The translations under genes were made by a program, and so were the position numbers. A model generated the notes under the pieces. That model was not told where the DNA came from. It did no database searches and was given only the letters and a program-made list of their open reading frames with translations. This document shows, one piece after another, positions 10,612-21,710 of a stretch of DNA of 64,000 nt. This DNA is from Cladopsammia gracilis (lineage: Eukaryota; Cnidaria; Anthozoa; Scleractinia; Dendrophylliidae). Every line of letters starts with the position of its first letter. Within the stretch, counting starts at the first letter, position 1. Where the stretch lies: assembly GCA_022457155.1 (NCBI GenBank), contig JAJGOT010000115.1, positions 1,486,501-1,550,500 on the forward strand, in the 5' to 3' direction.

Positions 10612-11163
10612 GAGCTAATGGTAGCTGGCTGACGTGCAGCTATGAATGTCACGCAACAGATTAAACCGTAACAGTCAGGAGTCAGAGATAGGAGCAGGTG
10701 GCAGCTGTTATGCAAGGTTGGATTTCACGCAACAGATTAACTCGTGTAGGTCAAGCGTCAGAGTTACGAACAAATGGTTACCAACAACAGTTATGGATGT
10801 GACTTAACAATTAACCCGAGACGAGAGCGAAGCTCGTCACGGTGGATGGCGATACATACTCGTTTTTGTGTTTTCCAAATAAGGACAGTGCAAGAGATTG
10901 TAGATAGGCTATCGCTAACATGCAGCGGGTAAACTCGCAGCAGTCAAAGAATTTTTTAGATCTCAGGGGTTTAAAGATGCCGTGTTATCTTTTTTTAATG
11001 TATAGAATTTTTGTGCAATAAGATGAAAAAAAAATTTATATATGTGTGGCAGTAATTTGTAAACAACGCTTTTACGGTGAACTCTTTCTAAGACTAACAT
11101 CGTCAAGACAAGAAACAGATGTATGCCTTAGATAGATTTCCGTGTTATAGAGAGTCAAAATGC

Positions 11164-11335
11164 AGGGGCGGATCCAGGATTTTTCTGAGGAGGAGGTGCA
11201 CCTCTAAGGAATGACGTAACTGAAGGATGACGTAATCAGAATACTAGTTATATTAGAAAGATGCAGGTCATCTCGGGGTGGGGGGGGGGGGGGGGTGGGG
11301 TGCACACCCCCTGCATCCCTCCCCTAGATCCGCCC
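11164..11335. mobile_element. MITE-like repeat in the NUP188 3' UTR, bearing the left breakpoint of the triplication
   Basis: The ends are AGGGGCGGATCCAGG and the imperfect complement CCCTAGATCCGCCC. The centre has a G-run (11279-11297). Sequence homologous to the downstream copies starts inside it, at about 11306. Confidence 0.6.
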
Positions 11336-11505
11336 GAAATGAGTGAATGTAGGTGTGATAAAGACCAACTTTTGGTGTCCGTTTTGGAAGGCTGCCCGTT
11401 TAGAGTTTGCTGTTTGCTGTAAATTATTATAAGAATAAGTTGCTGTATTTTTGCACTTTGTTCAATGGAAATGATGTTGTTTGTTTCGCTGAACATGTTG
11501 TATTA

Positions 11506-11511
11506 AATAAA
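11506..11511 (+). terminator. candidate polyadenylation signal AATAAA
   Basis: It is the only AATAAA between the NUP188 stop and 11.5 kb, and a T/GT-rich stretch follows. The same hexamer and flanks recur at 21696-21701 and 41828-41833. Confidence 0.5.
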
Positions 11512-11855
11512 CAGATCTTTTTTTTTATCATTTTCCTGTTTTCTGAGTCCAAAACCCAGTAACCGCCACACAAAAACTATAAATACATCTCCCCGCGATA
11601 TTTAGCGGAAAATATATATAATATTCTGATGTACCGTCTCTTAATAACAACAATAGGACATAATTTTTAAATCAGAAATTTGTAATTTATTTATAATAAG
11701 TGATATTCCCACGTATTCAAAATTTGCCTTGCCGTACGCCTTTACGTTAGCTAAATATATATTGCTTAATTGAATAGAACTGATTGTTTTGAACAGATTA
11801 GAAATATTTTTAAACGCCAACATAATTATTTTGATGTTAAACAGCTTGACAAACT

Positions 11856-12079
11856 GTCCTACGTTTCCGTTATTAGAACGAATTAAGAACTTTTAGTTAT
11901 AATTTGCCGTTCCTCTCTTCCCAAATGTAGAATTAACACGGTATGATAACGTTTTGTCCATATAATATATATGGACAAAACGTTATCATACCGTGTTAAT
12001 TCTACATTTGGGAAGAGAGGAACGGCAAATTATAACTAAAAGTTCTTTTTAATTCGTTCTAATAACGGAAACGTAGGAC
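11856..12079. repeat. 224-bp near-perfect palindrome, copy 1 only
   Basis: Two arms of about 110 bp are separated by 3 nt at the centre (GTCCATATA-ATA-TATATGGAC). The only visible difference is a 3-bp indel (AATTA.AGAAC against GTTCTTTTTAATT). In copies 2 and 3 only the right arm exists; about 200 bp of unrelated sequence stands in place of the left arm. Confidence 0.92.
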
Positions 12080-13329
12080 TATTAATTAAAAATCCTAGTT
12101 AAGTGCCTTTGGTCAGGCACGAAACGCTCGAATTGTACCGAAAAGAAAATATCAAGTAGTTCCTTGACAGAAGAACAAACCGAAGTCAATTTTAAGAGAT
12201 TTTGTTTTCAACAAAACACGGATAGAACTTGAAAAAAGTTGCGCACCCGTTTCCATCCCAGCCATCTGCCGTCAAATGCAATTAAAAGCAGCTTAAGTGA
12301 ATTAGTAAAGAAACTGTTAAAAAAGTTTCCATTATAAAGATGTCTCCATTGTTACAAATGTCTTTTTTTTTTTGCTTTTCAAAGTAGTACTTAAAATATG
12401 ACAAATCCATCCAAAGAGCCTAATTAAACATGCAAATGTTTTTTTTTTTTGCTTAATAAAATAGTACATTGCTAATTTCATACTCTTCTTTTCACTTAAC
12501 AACAGTGAAAAAGTTTGAATAACGTATTCAGAAATCCGTCCAAAGAGCGTAATTAAACAGTGTTAATTCCGGTTCACTTAAGAACGGAGACACGGAAAAG
12601 TCCTATTTAATGGTTTTGTTTCCGATAACGGTCACGGAATCTTAAACTTAACTATATTGGTCTCAAGAACGAACGGGATAAAAAATCGCATAATAAAACA
12701 TTGCAAGACTCGAGACGGATAACAGGGTACAAAAAATAGAACAAGTAAGTATTTTTATTTATTTATTCATTAATTAATCAGTTGCGATATAAAATAAGGC
12801 AAACTCCAGTGGATTATAACAATGCTATTATTTCTTAGTAAGTGACAACTTTATTTACAGAGACTAACACATAACAGAAGGATAACTGATAAACTAGTAC
12901 CTTAAAGTTAAAATATAGATTTAAAGTCTAAAAGTTGAAATAAAGAAGGAATAAGAATGACTAAATGTTAGCTAAAAATATAGCTAAAATTTGAAAATTT
13001 AGGTAAAAACGTTACAGTGAAGAGCAATGAGTTAAGCTGCTTGAGCTACTGGGTATTTGGGTGTTTTTTTATTTAATACATGGATTGGAATGAACCGATG
13101 GAGACTTTATTCCGTATTTCGACGGAGACACTGTTTCAAAATTTAATCTCAGTTTACCAACTGTTCCTACCTAAACCGTGATGCTGGTCTGCCTGTGCTA
13201 AGAATTCGAAAGATGATATCTAACATCGCTATAAATCTAAACGTGGTTTAATGAAGTTGCCTTGAGGTATAGATTTATCAGCATCATTAGCAGTTGCCTT
13301 AGTTATGATATAAGTCCTAAATATAAAGT

Positions 13330-14025
13330 GTGTCCAATCAAATGAACTTTAGAGCTGTATTTTCTTCATGGCGCTGTTTATTATGCTGTGCACGCAAGGT
13401 GGCTCTAACTTTTAAGTCTAGTGTGACCATCCAAATAAAAGCTACTGAGCAGTACTTTCCTGTGGTACTGTTTATTATGCTGTACAAGGTGGTTCTAACT
13501 TTTGAGTCTGTGGATGAAATCCTAAAGTGTGACCATTCAAATGAAAGCTATTGAGCAGTACTTTCCTGTGGTGATGTTTATTATGTTGTACAAGGTGGTT
13601 CTAATTTTTGAGTCTGTGGATGAAATCCTAAAGTATGACCATTCAAATGAAAGCTACTGAGCAGTACTTTCCTGTGGTACTGTTTATTATGCTGTACAAG
13701 GTAGTTCTAACTTTTGAGCCTGTGGATGAAATCCTAAAGTGTGACCATTCAAATGAAAGCTACTGAGCAGTACTTTCCTGTGGTACTGTTTATTATGCTG
13801 TACAAGCTAGTTCTAACTTTTGAGCCTGTGGATGAAATCCTAAAGTGTGAAAATTCAAATGAAAGCTACTGAGCAGTACTTTCCTGTGGTACTGTTTATT
13901 ATGCTGTACAAGGTGGTTCTAACTGTTGAGCCTGTGGATGAAATCCTTAAGTGTTACCATTCAAATAAAAGCTACCAGTAAGCAGTACTTTCTTATGGTG
14001 CTGTCTATTCTGTCATAAAAGGTGG
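13330..14025. repeat. 106-bp minisatellite, copy 1, about 7 units
   Basis: Spacing is 106 bp, measured from GACCATTCAA at 13531, 13637 and 13743. Each unit carries GAGCAGTACTTTCCTGTGG and TGTTTATTATGCTGTACAAG. The 74-aa ORF across the first units is a product of the repeat. Confidence 0.9.
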
Positions 14026-14572
14026 TTCTAGTTCGTGAAATCTCTTTATGCGTATTTATCTTTGGTTTTGTCTGTATTCGACTATTTTACGAATTATATT
14101 TTTGATTCATTTTTTTTAAAAAGAATGACTACACAGTTAGTCTGCTTGAGTCCACCGTTATTCCGCATTTTGAACATTTTTTCATAATCATAAGTACAAG
14201 CTTTGATCAGGCTTATGTGCTTCCTCCATTTGTTTTCAAAATACAGAATTTCCACTGCACAAAAATATCCTATTGAGATTTGAATGACAAAGAAAAAGCG
14301 CTATTAATGGTAGAATTTATATGTCAAGGAAAAAAATACTTACTAGAATCCCGATCATTACCAAGGAAAGTCTTTGGTCTTTCCGACTTATTTACTCACC
14401 ATCGGTCAAAAGAGTTCTCTTTTAATCTCCTACAACACTAATTATTTTTGAGAACGTAAGGCGCTTTTATTTTTCGGTGGGTGCTCGAGCGCGAACGTGA
14501 AAAAGTTATTGAATGATCTGTCAACGGAAGATTGTATTCATCCTGCTTCTTTCCTATAACAATTTAAATTAA

Positions 14573-14909
14573 GGGACAGTGTCTCGCCTGAAATATCGTG
14601 TTTTCATGATAATGGCCAGGAGCTTGCTTTACTACTAACGTAGGAAGAAAAAACATTGATAAACGCAGAGAAATATGAACTACAAAAACAACATAATGAC
14701 TAAAAAACTCAAAATTCCACCAAAATGGAAACTGATTTTTTGACGGCCTGTCACGAAATCAAAATTGATGAACTGTAAATCCACTTCCATCCTTATAATG
14801 CTGCACTACTGTTTTGCTCTCTAGCATATTTTATTCAATTTAGTTTTTTTTGGCGATATAAACATGGAAATTAAGTAAACAAAACTGCGTTATTTCGGGG
14901 AGTGCCCCT
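14573..14909 (-). mobile_element. TTAA-flanked MITE, copy 1
   Basis: It is bounded by TTAA at 14569-14572 and 14910-14913. The ends GGGACAGTGTCTCGCC and (complement) AGGGGCACTCCCCG are imperfect TIRs followed by GAAATA. It contains in reverse the block also seen at 7.7 and 59.2 kb. Corresponding copies are at 25378-25706 and 45306-45654. Confidence 0.75.
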
Positions 14910-14969
14910 TTAATAACTACCGTGGGATACACATTTATCGTATTCCTGATCGTAAATTAAATTAGATAT

Positions 14970-15560
14970 TCTCATGTTCCCTAAGGCGCTGTGCATTGGT
15001 AAAAGAATTACATTCCCTTAAGTAGGTCGACCTTTAATCAACGGTAAACAAGAAATATAAAATAAAATAAAATAGGTTCTTAATATTTTATTATTTTTGC
15101 TTTGAGAGAGAAAAAGAGAATTGAACAGCGAACAAACGGTTTTCCAAAATTCGAAAAAAAAAAAAGCTTTATGAGTGATCAATTAATTACATATTCACAT
15201 GCTCCCTTTAAGGCGCTGTGCAATGGTAAAAGAATTACCTTTCCTAAGAAATACATAGTAAAATAAAATAGGTTCTTAATATTTTATAATTTTTACTTTG
15301 AAAGATAAAAAGAGAATTGACCAGCGAACAAACGGTTTTCCAAAAAAAATGATTCGAAAAAAGAAATATAACTTTATGGTAAATTAATTACATGTTCACA
15401 TGCTCCCTTAAGGAGCTGTGCATTGGTTAAGTAAGTCGACCTTTAATCAGCGGTTAACAAGGAATATATAATAAAATAAAATAGGTTGATAAAATTTAAT
15501 AATTTTTGCTTTTTTAATTAAGAGATAAAAAGAGAATAAAGATTCGAAAAGAGAAATAAC
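14970..15560. repeat. three imperfect direct repeats of about 200 bp with (AAAAT)n
   Basis: The word CC(C)TTAAGGCGCTGTGCA(T)TGG with GGTCGACCTTTAATCA, (AAAAT)n and AGAGAATTGAACAGCGAACA recurs at about 14974, 15196 and 15397. The pentamer count varies between the three unit copies and is longest near 26729-26762. Confidence 0.75.
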
Positions 15561-15602
15561 TTGGAATGTATATAATTACATTCCAAGTTATTTCTTTTTT
15601 CG
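15545..15602. repeat. hairpin, copy 1
   Basis: Perfect 18-bp arms 15553-15570 and 15577-15594 (GAAATAACTTGGAATGTA and complement) with a 6-nt loop. The hairpin recurs near 27234-27286 and 47157-47200 with a variable AT loop. Confidence 0.9.
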
Positions 15603-15671
15603 ATCTTTTCTTTTTCTACGTATTAATCAGTTCGTTTTTCTGGCTTTGGGAGCGACAACAGGGTCAAGCCC

Positions 15672-15985
15672 AAATCATACCGTCCAGAAGTATGTCGGAC
15701 ACCTTATTGAGACTTATATAACGGGGTAACTGGTTAGCTTTCAGTTGAGGTTGGGGGAAACAGTTTGAGTTAAATTTAGGACTAAGCAATCCGAGAAGCT
15801 AGGTGGTACAGTGGTACGGTAGGCTATGTAAGCCTACGCCTATAGCTGAGGTCACAGGTTCAACCCTGAGTGGGGATTTTAGATTTTCTTTTTTACACTT
15901 AAAAATTTATTGAAAATAAAATTCTAAGTGCCGATATTACGGATTATTATTAAGATGTCCGACGTCCTTCTGGACGGTATGATTT
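15672..15985. mobile_element. 314-bp TIR element enclosing a tRNA-like promoter, copy 1
   Basis: Imperfect TIRs of about 34 bp (AAATCATACCGTCCAGAAG.. with GTCGGACA, and the complement) flank a tRNA-like core. Copies are at 27360-27673 and 47277-47588. The end CCGTCCAGAAGGACGTCGG is itself nearly self-complementary. Confidence 0.75.
15800..15875 (+). other. tRNA-like sequence (pol III A and B boxes)
   Basis: TGGTACAGTGG (15804-15814) fits the A-box consensus TRGYNNAGTGG and GGTTCAACCC (15857-15866) fits the B box. Between them is a perfect 5-bp stem TAGGC/GCCTA with a 7-nt loop in the anticodon position. The T33 equivalent is A, the T arm is one base short, and no acceptor stem forms, so this is not a working tRNA. 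It is more likely a SINE-type head or tRNA pseudogene. Copies are at about 27488 and 47403. Confidence 0.5.
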
Positions 15986-18409
15986 AGACACAACGTACCC
16001 GACAACAGAGATAACATGTTGTAGAGAATGCCAAATAAAACATATTGGCAAAAACGCTCGTGCTTGATAACATAAGATCTTTGCTTTCACATTCCTCATG
16101 CGGGCAGTTTGCCACTTGCTAATAACGACTCTATTATCTATTAAAATGGAAATTGTAATAATTGTGAAAACTTGTGAATAACTTGTATAGATTGTGAATA
16201 ACTTGTGTGCGGTAAATTACACTTGTGAAAACTGTAATGGCTAGTCTGACAACTGTTGTTTCGTCGCTGCCAAGCGACTCTTCAGAGACCTTCCTGATAT
16301 CTGGCAAACTCGTTGAGCATCTCGCTCAAAGTCCCGTTCACAATCAGTTCAGCACACGCAATCTGGCCTTATATCGCATAAGCCTAAATTCCCGACCGCT
16401 AAATATTCACGAGAGCAATGGAAATTCATTCTTTTAATTCATTATTTTAATAGCATGAAGTAAGTTTTGTTTCCCGATGCCTTTCAGACGGAAAATGCGG
16501 GAAAATATTCTCTTGATTCAGAAAAGCGGAACACACCATGTTATCGCAGATCAGTTTCGGAAAGAAAATACATGTTATACATTAAATAAATATAATAAAA
16601 TATAGCCAAACCTCGTTAAGTTCAAGTGGCAAATTGCCTGCGAGGAATGTGACAGAAAATTCAGAGATATCTTAAATACGTCATCAAGCACAATTTCATT
16701 GTAGCTGTAGCCTGCATAACAGGCGTTATTGGAGTGCTCAAGCGGGTTTTACTCAAAAGCGGATGGTTAGAAGTACTTGAACTGAAAACCTGAAAACTGG
16801 TAAGGATTTTCCATAGATACTGTAGTTTTTCATGCTAAGATTTTTTTGGGACTAACATCCGAAAAGTCGGGTGAATATATTAAGATATTTAATTTCACCT
16901 TGCATTCAGAATACAATTCTGTTTCTTTTGGCGCTGACTGCGTAGTTCCGTATGTTTCCAATTACTCAGTTTCTTTCAATAAAGCTTTGGGTAGCATCAG
17001 GCCTTCAGATGGGAGATAGTCTGGCTGCACTCTTCCGCTATTAGTGCAACAACTAACACAAATACGTTAGCATAGCATTTTTAGATTAAATTTTATTAGC
17101 ATTTTGTGCAGCGAGTCGCATGATCATGATTGTGATGAAGTTTGCAGATGCAAATTCTGAGAGCTCTGAGGCTTATTTGACCACGTTAGGAAAAAATATG
17201 TCGACGGAATTTAAAATTACAGACATTTTGTGTAAAAATGAGGTTTAAAAAATATGCTGAAATCTCAAACATTTTTTTCCCACGATAAAATAAATGATAT
17301 TTTCTTAAAATTCAAACATCCATTAATTAGGATGCGGACATTTAGAGAAATCGGTTAAATCTTTACTACTAAAAAGCTCGATTAAAAAATGTTCTTGAAA
17401 TACAGCTAAATTTTCTCTATTATTGTTTCTGTTCAGTTCAAAGATTCAAAAAGACCTGCGATATGAATCCTCGCTTAAGAAAGTCTACAAACTGAGTAAA
17501 GACACAGCCAAAAAATCACCGCCAACAGTTTTAAAATACTGTATCTCCAAAGCAATGCACTGTATTTTAAATATATACAATCGTCGAGCCAAGTTCAACC
17601 TTAGCATGTCGATTATTGTTGCTGATATGAAGAACCTGCAGTTAAAAGCATGGGCGTGTAGAATAGGCTGTCAGGCGAAAACGAAGAATAGTTATCATGA
17701 AATGTAACTTTACTGTAAAATTTGAATACTTAAGAGCCAGAGTTGTAACTATAGTAATTTTATTTGTCGTTTCTGCTTCATATCAGAAAAGGGTTTTTAT
17801 TTCCACCATAAAACAATGCACTAAGTAAACCCGAAGGCAAATTGATATTGAAAGCGTGGGAACTGACTTTAGGTGAAGTTTGTTTCTGAAACAAAAATAT
17901 TGAATTTTCTTACGATGATCTTCATTACTGATAAAAGTATCAAAAATTATTAAATAATTTTAATGTCTATGTTGGTACTCGTTTACTTTGAATACGAATG
18001 TCTTTGAAAATGATCTAAAAAACAGATTCTGTGTGTACTTAAAACTGTGACATGTTATAAAAAAATTCTCAAAGTAATAAAATTCTTCGCTGCTTTTAAT
18101 ACGAGTAGGATACTTATGCAGCAGAAACAATCACAATTTGTAAAAATGAGATGTTAAAAATATGGTGATATCTCAAACATTTTTACATCCCCCCCCAAAA
18201 AACATAAATGATATTTTCTTAAAATTCAAACATTCATTAGGGTGTCAAAAATTATGGAAATTGGTTAAATCTTTTTAAAATAAAAAAAAATTTGATTACA
18301 AAATGTTCTTGAAATACAGCTAAATTTTCTTCATCATTGTATTATTTCTGTTCAGTTCTCAAACTCATTAATAATTAATGAAAAAAATACAAAGGAAATT
18401 AACGTTTAA

Positions 18410-19213
18410 GGTCGCGGGGGATACCTGGCCATGAATAAATTCATAAGGCAAAATTTTGGCAGGGTTGTAACTTTGAAAAACGTTATATCGTGAAGGTTTG
18501 AAAGCCGATTTCGCTAAAATTTAACAGAGTTATTGGCGAATAATGGAAGTGCGTAAGGATTGTTTTTTATTAAAGGGATCGCGCTTTGCGACAATGCTGT
18601 AAACCACTAAAGTTATCTTTCCTTAAGACGTGGTTTTGTGTCCAAGTTTGCTCCTCGAGAAGAACACAAAGCAAGCTGATTTTCCCACTCACTGATCCGT
18701 CAAAACGTCTATTGTGTCATATCTGACTCCGATTTTTTTATTTCAACTTTAGTTAAAAGTTATTAGCTTTTAAAGGAGTAAAATTGCCCACGTTAGAATT
18801 TGAAGCCTCATATCTTCCATTTGAAAGCCTATTTAAAAATTTTGAGTCAGATATGACAATCTACAATACACCTAGTTTACCTCCCTGCAGTTTCAACTCA
18901 TGAAATTCTCTATCCGCGCTGAATTCTTGGACACAAAATTGCTTGTTTTTACGCTTCCGAAGGCTTCCCGAGCAAACACGAATGCAAAAAAATATCTTAT
19001 GGTAATTTTGCTAATTTTAATCCACGGGCTATTGTCAACACTTCATGCAGAAAGAACAAAGCGTTGACACGCTTTGCACGTGCAATTATTGATGCAGAAA
19101 CATTGCAGAGCCTGTTCGTGAATATTTCGCGCATTTTCGGTATCAGCCGTCGCACTTCGTGCATACTCTTTTCATAAATGCATACTGATGAGCGGAACCT
19201 GTCCCCCGCGACC
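18410..19213. mobile_element. 804-bp TTAA-flanked non-autonomous transposon, copy 1 only
   Basis: It is bounded by TTAA at 18406-18409 and 19214-19217. The ends are GGTCGCGGGGGA and the complement TCCCCCGCGACC. Copies 2 and 3 hold the empty site with one TTAA (39783-39786 region), which proves insertion or exact excision. TTAA duplication fits piggyBac-like or Kolobok-like elements. The 95-aa minus ORF crossing its right end has no recognisable domain. Confidence 0.85.
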
Positions 19214-19740
19214 TTAATGAGTGTTTGGAAATCAGATGAAACACTCCTCATTTTTGCATCCTTAATTTCTCCTTCTAAAATCATTTTGTTTGAGAAGTAA
19301 TATCAAACATTCGATACAGTATTTCATCAAAAGATCAAACACCTCGAAGTTCGTCAAAAATACTCCGCTGCGCGTCGTATTTTCAACTGTCTTCTTAGTG
19401 TTTGATCTTGTGATGAAACACTGTGTCTCATGTTTGATGTAATATATCAAACACGAGGAACAGTGTTTCATCAGATTTCCAAACACCGAGAAGTGGATTG
19501 GAAAAACGAGGCGCAGCCGAGTTTTTTTAAACCACTTCAAGGTGTTTGGAAATCTGATGAAACACTGTTTCGAGTGTTTGATATAGCTTCTCAAACTGAT
19601 CGTTAAATGCGGAGAAAACGAAGGAATAAAATCGCCAAAATCTATGCAAATTAAGAAACGATTTCAAAACCTCCTTCACGGTAGTGATTTCCTTTGTGTT
19701 CTCGTCATGAATTATTAATGAGTTTGAGAAAAATTACTTC
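19214..19740. repeat. cluster of inverted 'GTGTTTGGAAATC.GATGAAACACT' repeats, copy 1
   Basis: The word and its complement recur in both orientations at 19219, 19405, 19460 and 19542. About 300 bp of this cluster (19442-19735) are missing from copies 2 and 3. The two minus-strand ORFs here follow the repeat. Confidence 0.65.
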
Positions 19741-19914
19741 AAAGATTCAAAAAACCTTCGATGTGACATCCTCGCTGATAAGAAACGTCTACAAAATGAG
19801 TAAAAACTGATAGTTGTTTTTGTTTTAATTTGCACATGGAGACATTCAGCCAAAAATCACCGACAACAATTTTAAAATATTATATCTCAAAGCAATGCAC
19901 TGTATTTAAATGTA

Positions 19915-20200
19915 TAGAGCAGTTTTCGATTGAGTATCGAAAGTAATTACACAATTGCTTTGGTTTTGCATTGCTACGCTTTGTGATTGGCTAAAAAATC
20001 TCGCGCCACTTTCTCGACTAATCAGAAGTAAAACCAAAACCAATCGTGACTTGCTCGCACGCGTTTTCCCGCGCTTGGCGCCGCCGACATGTAATTGCTT
20101 CGAGCTCTGATTGGTTCATTGGATTGTTTACGACTGCTGTGATTGGTCAGAGTAATTACTTTGGTTTTGGTTTTACGACACTCATTTGAAAACTGCTCTA
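19915..20200. mobile_element. 286-bp TIR element, copy 1
   Basis: It is bounded by TA. The ends TAGAGCAGTTTTC and GAAAACTGCTCTA are inverted, with internal GTAATTAC and CTTTGGTTTTG words and several CCAAT/ATTGG boxes. It resembles a repeat I recall as very common in stony corals. Copies are at 40192-40477 and 50351-50636. Confidence 0.8.
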
Positions 20201-20479
20201 TAATCGTCGAGCCAAGTTCAACCTTAGCCTGTCGATTACTGTTGCTGATATGAAGAACCTGTTAAAAGGAGAGGCGTGTAGAATTAGCTGTTTTAACTTG
20301 GCACGTCGATTACTGTTGCTGATATAAAGAACTTGTTAAAAGAAGGCCGTGAGGAATAAGCTGTTTAGAAAATTTTAGAATTTTGATGACGTCAAGTAAA
20401 AACGAAGAAAAGTTACCATGAAATGTAACTATATATAATTTTAATACTCAAGAGCAGGCAGAGTTGTATCTATCTCCTT

Positions 20480-21426
20480 TTTTACAATAACTGTGTGAAT
20501 TCTCGCGCGCTGATTGGCTCATTTCTATGGTCGATGAGAGTATAGACCATGAAAATGACGTAACAGGTAACGCAACGCGATGAGTTTTGTCAAACTTTTG
20601 GCGCTACGGGTTCTTCAAACAGTGAAAAATGCACTCAAAACTGGAATTCTTCAATGAAAAGAATGCTCTCTCGTTAGTTAAATTTAATTTACAATCAGCT
20701 AAACTTGCCTGGAATTAAGTGCGAAGCAAAAAGGACAAACAACTTGTCGTAGTTTCACGGGAAAATCCACGGAATCAGTCGCCGGCGCCCGAAAGAACTA
20801 ATACTGAGCCGAAAACAACTTGGAGTAAAGATTCATCTGATTATTCGAAGATATTTCAAATTTGAAAAAGGTTAGCTTTGTAAACTGTGCGTAGTAATTT
20901 TATATTTGACTTTGTGTGAGGTTATTGTGCTCTATTTTGCGATTATCGCCGAGCGCGGTTCTCTAAAATTTGCCGAATAACGGCTCTTTGTTTTGCTGTG
21001 TTAAAATTTATATTAAAAGATTCTAGCGATGATTTAAGCTGAAGAGAATTTAAGTGAGCCTTTTTCGTTACATAATTTATTCACATAAAAAGTTAAGGCT
21101 TTAATTATATCCCACGCAAAAACATTTTGCAGCAGTTTGTCAGTGTTAGGTTGTTTATCTTGATTTTCTAAAATGATTCCCACAAACTCGTTCGCTCGGC
21201 GCTCGCAGTTATTCAAGTTTGTTATTGTAAAAAACAAATCGACCGCATTTTTCCATGGTCTATACTCTCATCGACCATAGAAATGACGCCATAAAATGTT
21301 CAAAACTTGGCAGTGAAACCACTCGCCTAACGGCTCGTGGTTCCACTTGAGTTTTGAACATTTTATGACGTCATTTCTATGGTCGATGAGAGTATAGACC
21401 ATGGAAAAATGCGGTCGATTTGTTAA
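20480..21426. repeat. foldback block, copy 1 (shared with copy 2 only)
   Basis: GGTCGATGAGAGTATAGACC occurs three times in alternating orientation (20527, 21262, 21381). The last two are the arms of a 192-bp inverted repeat at 21233-21424 with about 80-bp arms. Copy 3 lacks the whole block. The 67-aa minus ORF inside is identical in copies 1 and 2 but has no recognisable domain. Confidence 0.8.
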
Positions 21427-21503
21427 TTATAATTCAACGCATTGATACACTGCCCAAATATGGTCAAAAAGTTATCGATATACGCTATGTCTACATGACG
21501 TAT

Positions 21504-21710
21504 ACCCCCTGCACCCCTCCCCTAGATCCGCCCCGAAATGTGTGACTGTTGGTGTGATAAAGACCAACTTTTGGTGTCCGTTTTGGAAGGCTGCCCGTTT
21601 AGAGTTTGCTGTAAATTTTTTGTAAGACGTTTGCTGTATTTTGCACTTTGTTCAATGGAAATAATGTTGTTTGTTTCGCTGAACATGTTGTATTAAATAA
21701 ACAGATCTTT
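21504..21710 (+). pseudogene. duplicated NUP188 3' UTR tail (copy 2)
   Basis: It matches 11306-11520, including AATAAA (21696-21701), with a few differences. It carries no coding exon. Confidence 0.75.

Larger units (their letters stand above)
10612..11530 (+). other. NUP188: probable NUP188 3' UTR
   Basis: This is non-coding sequence between the stop and the first AATAAA downstream, followed by a T-run. A direct repeat of about 65 bp (10611-10675 and 10685-10745, 'AGGAGC..TGGCAGCTG..ACGCAACAGATTAA') lies at the start, and a MITE sits near the end. The last 220 bp recur at 21504 and 41636 in the downstream copies. Confidence 0.5.
11306..21503. repeat. tandem triplication unit, copy 1 (about 10.2 kb)
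   Basis: It is collinear with 21504-41635 (minus an insertion) and 41636-50993. It starts in the NUP188 3' UTR and ends mid-way through a MITE. Order inside: UTR remnant, palindrome, 106-bp minisatellite, TTAA MITE, three roughly 200-bp A-rich repeats, hairpin, tRNA-like TIR element, an older internal direct repeat (about 17130-18120 against 18120-20460), foldback elements. No frame longer than 110 aa is present and none has a recognisable domain. Private to copy 1: palindrome 11856-12079 and TTAA element 18410-19213. Confidence 0.9.

Noticed and set aside
15800..15875. Functional tRNA gene
   Set aside because: The acceptor stem is absent, the T arm is short and the base before the anticodon is not T; only the promoter boxes and one stem hold.
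16225..16437. 70-aa ORF conserved in all three units (also 37606 and 47828)
   Set aside because: Conservation follows from recent duplication. It opens with GTG, has no motif, and the changes between copies include several that alter the protein.
17423..17707. 94-aa lysine-rich ORF after a TTCTGTTCAG acceptor-like site
   Set aside because: It is frameshifted in copies 2 and 3 and in the older internal repeat; no domain is recognised.
21034..21237. 67-aa minus ORF identical in copies 1 and 2
   Set aside because: It lies in a foldback repeat block missing from copy 3 and has no recognisable domain.
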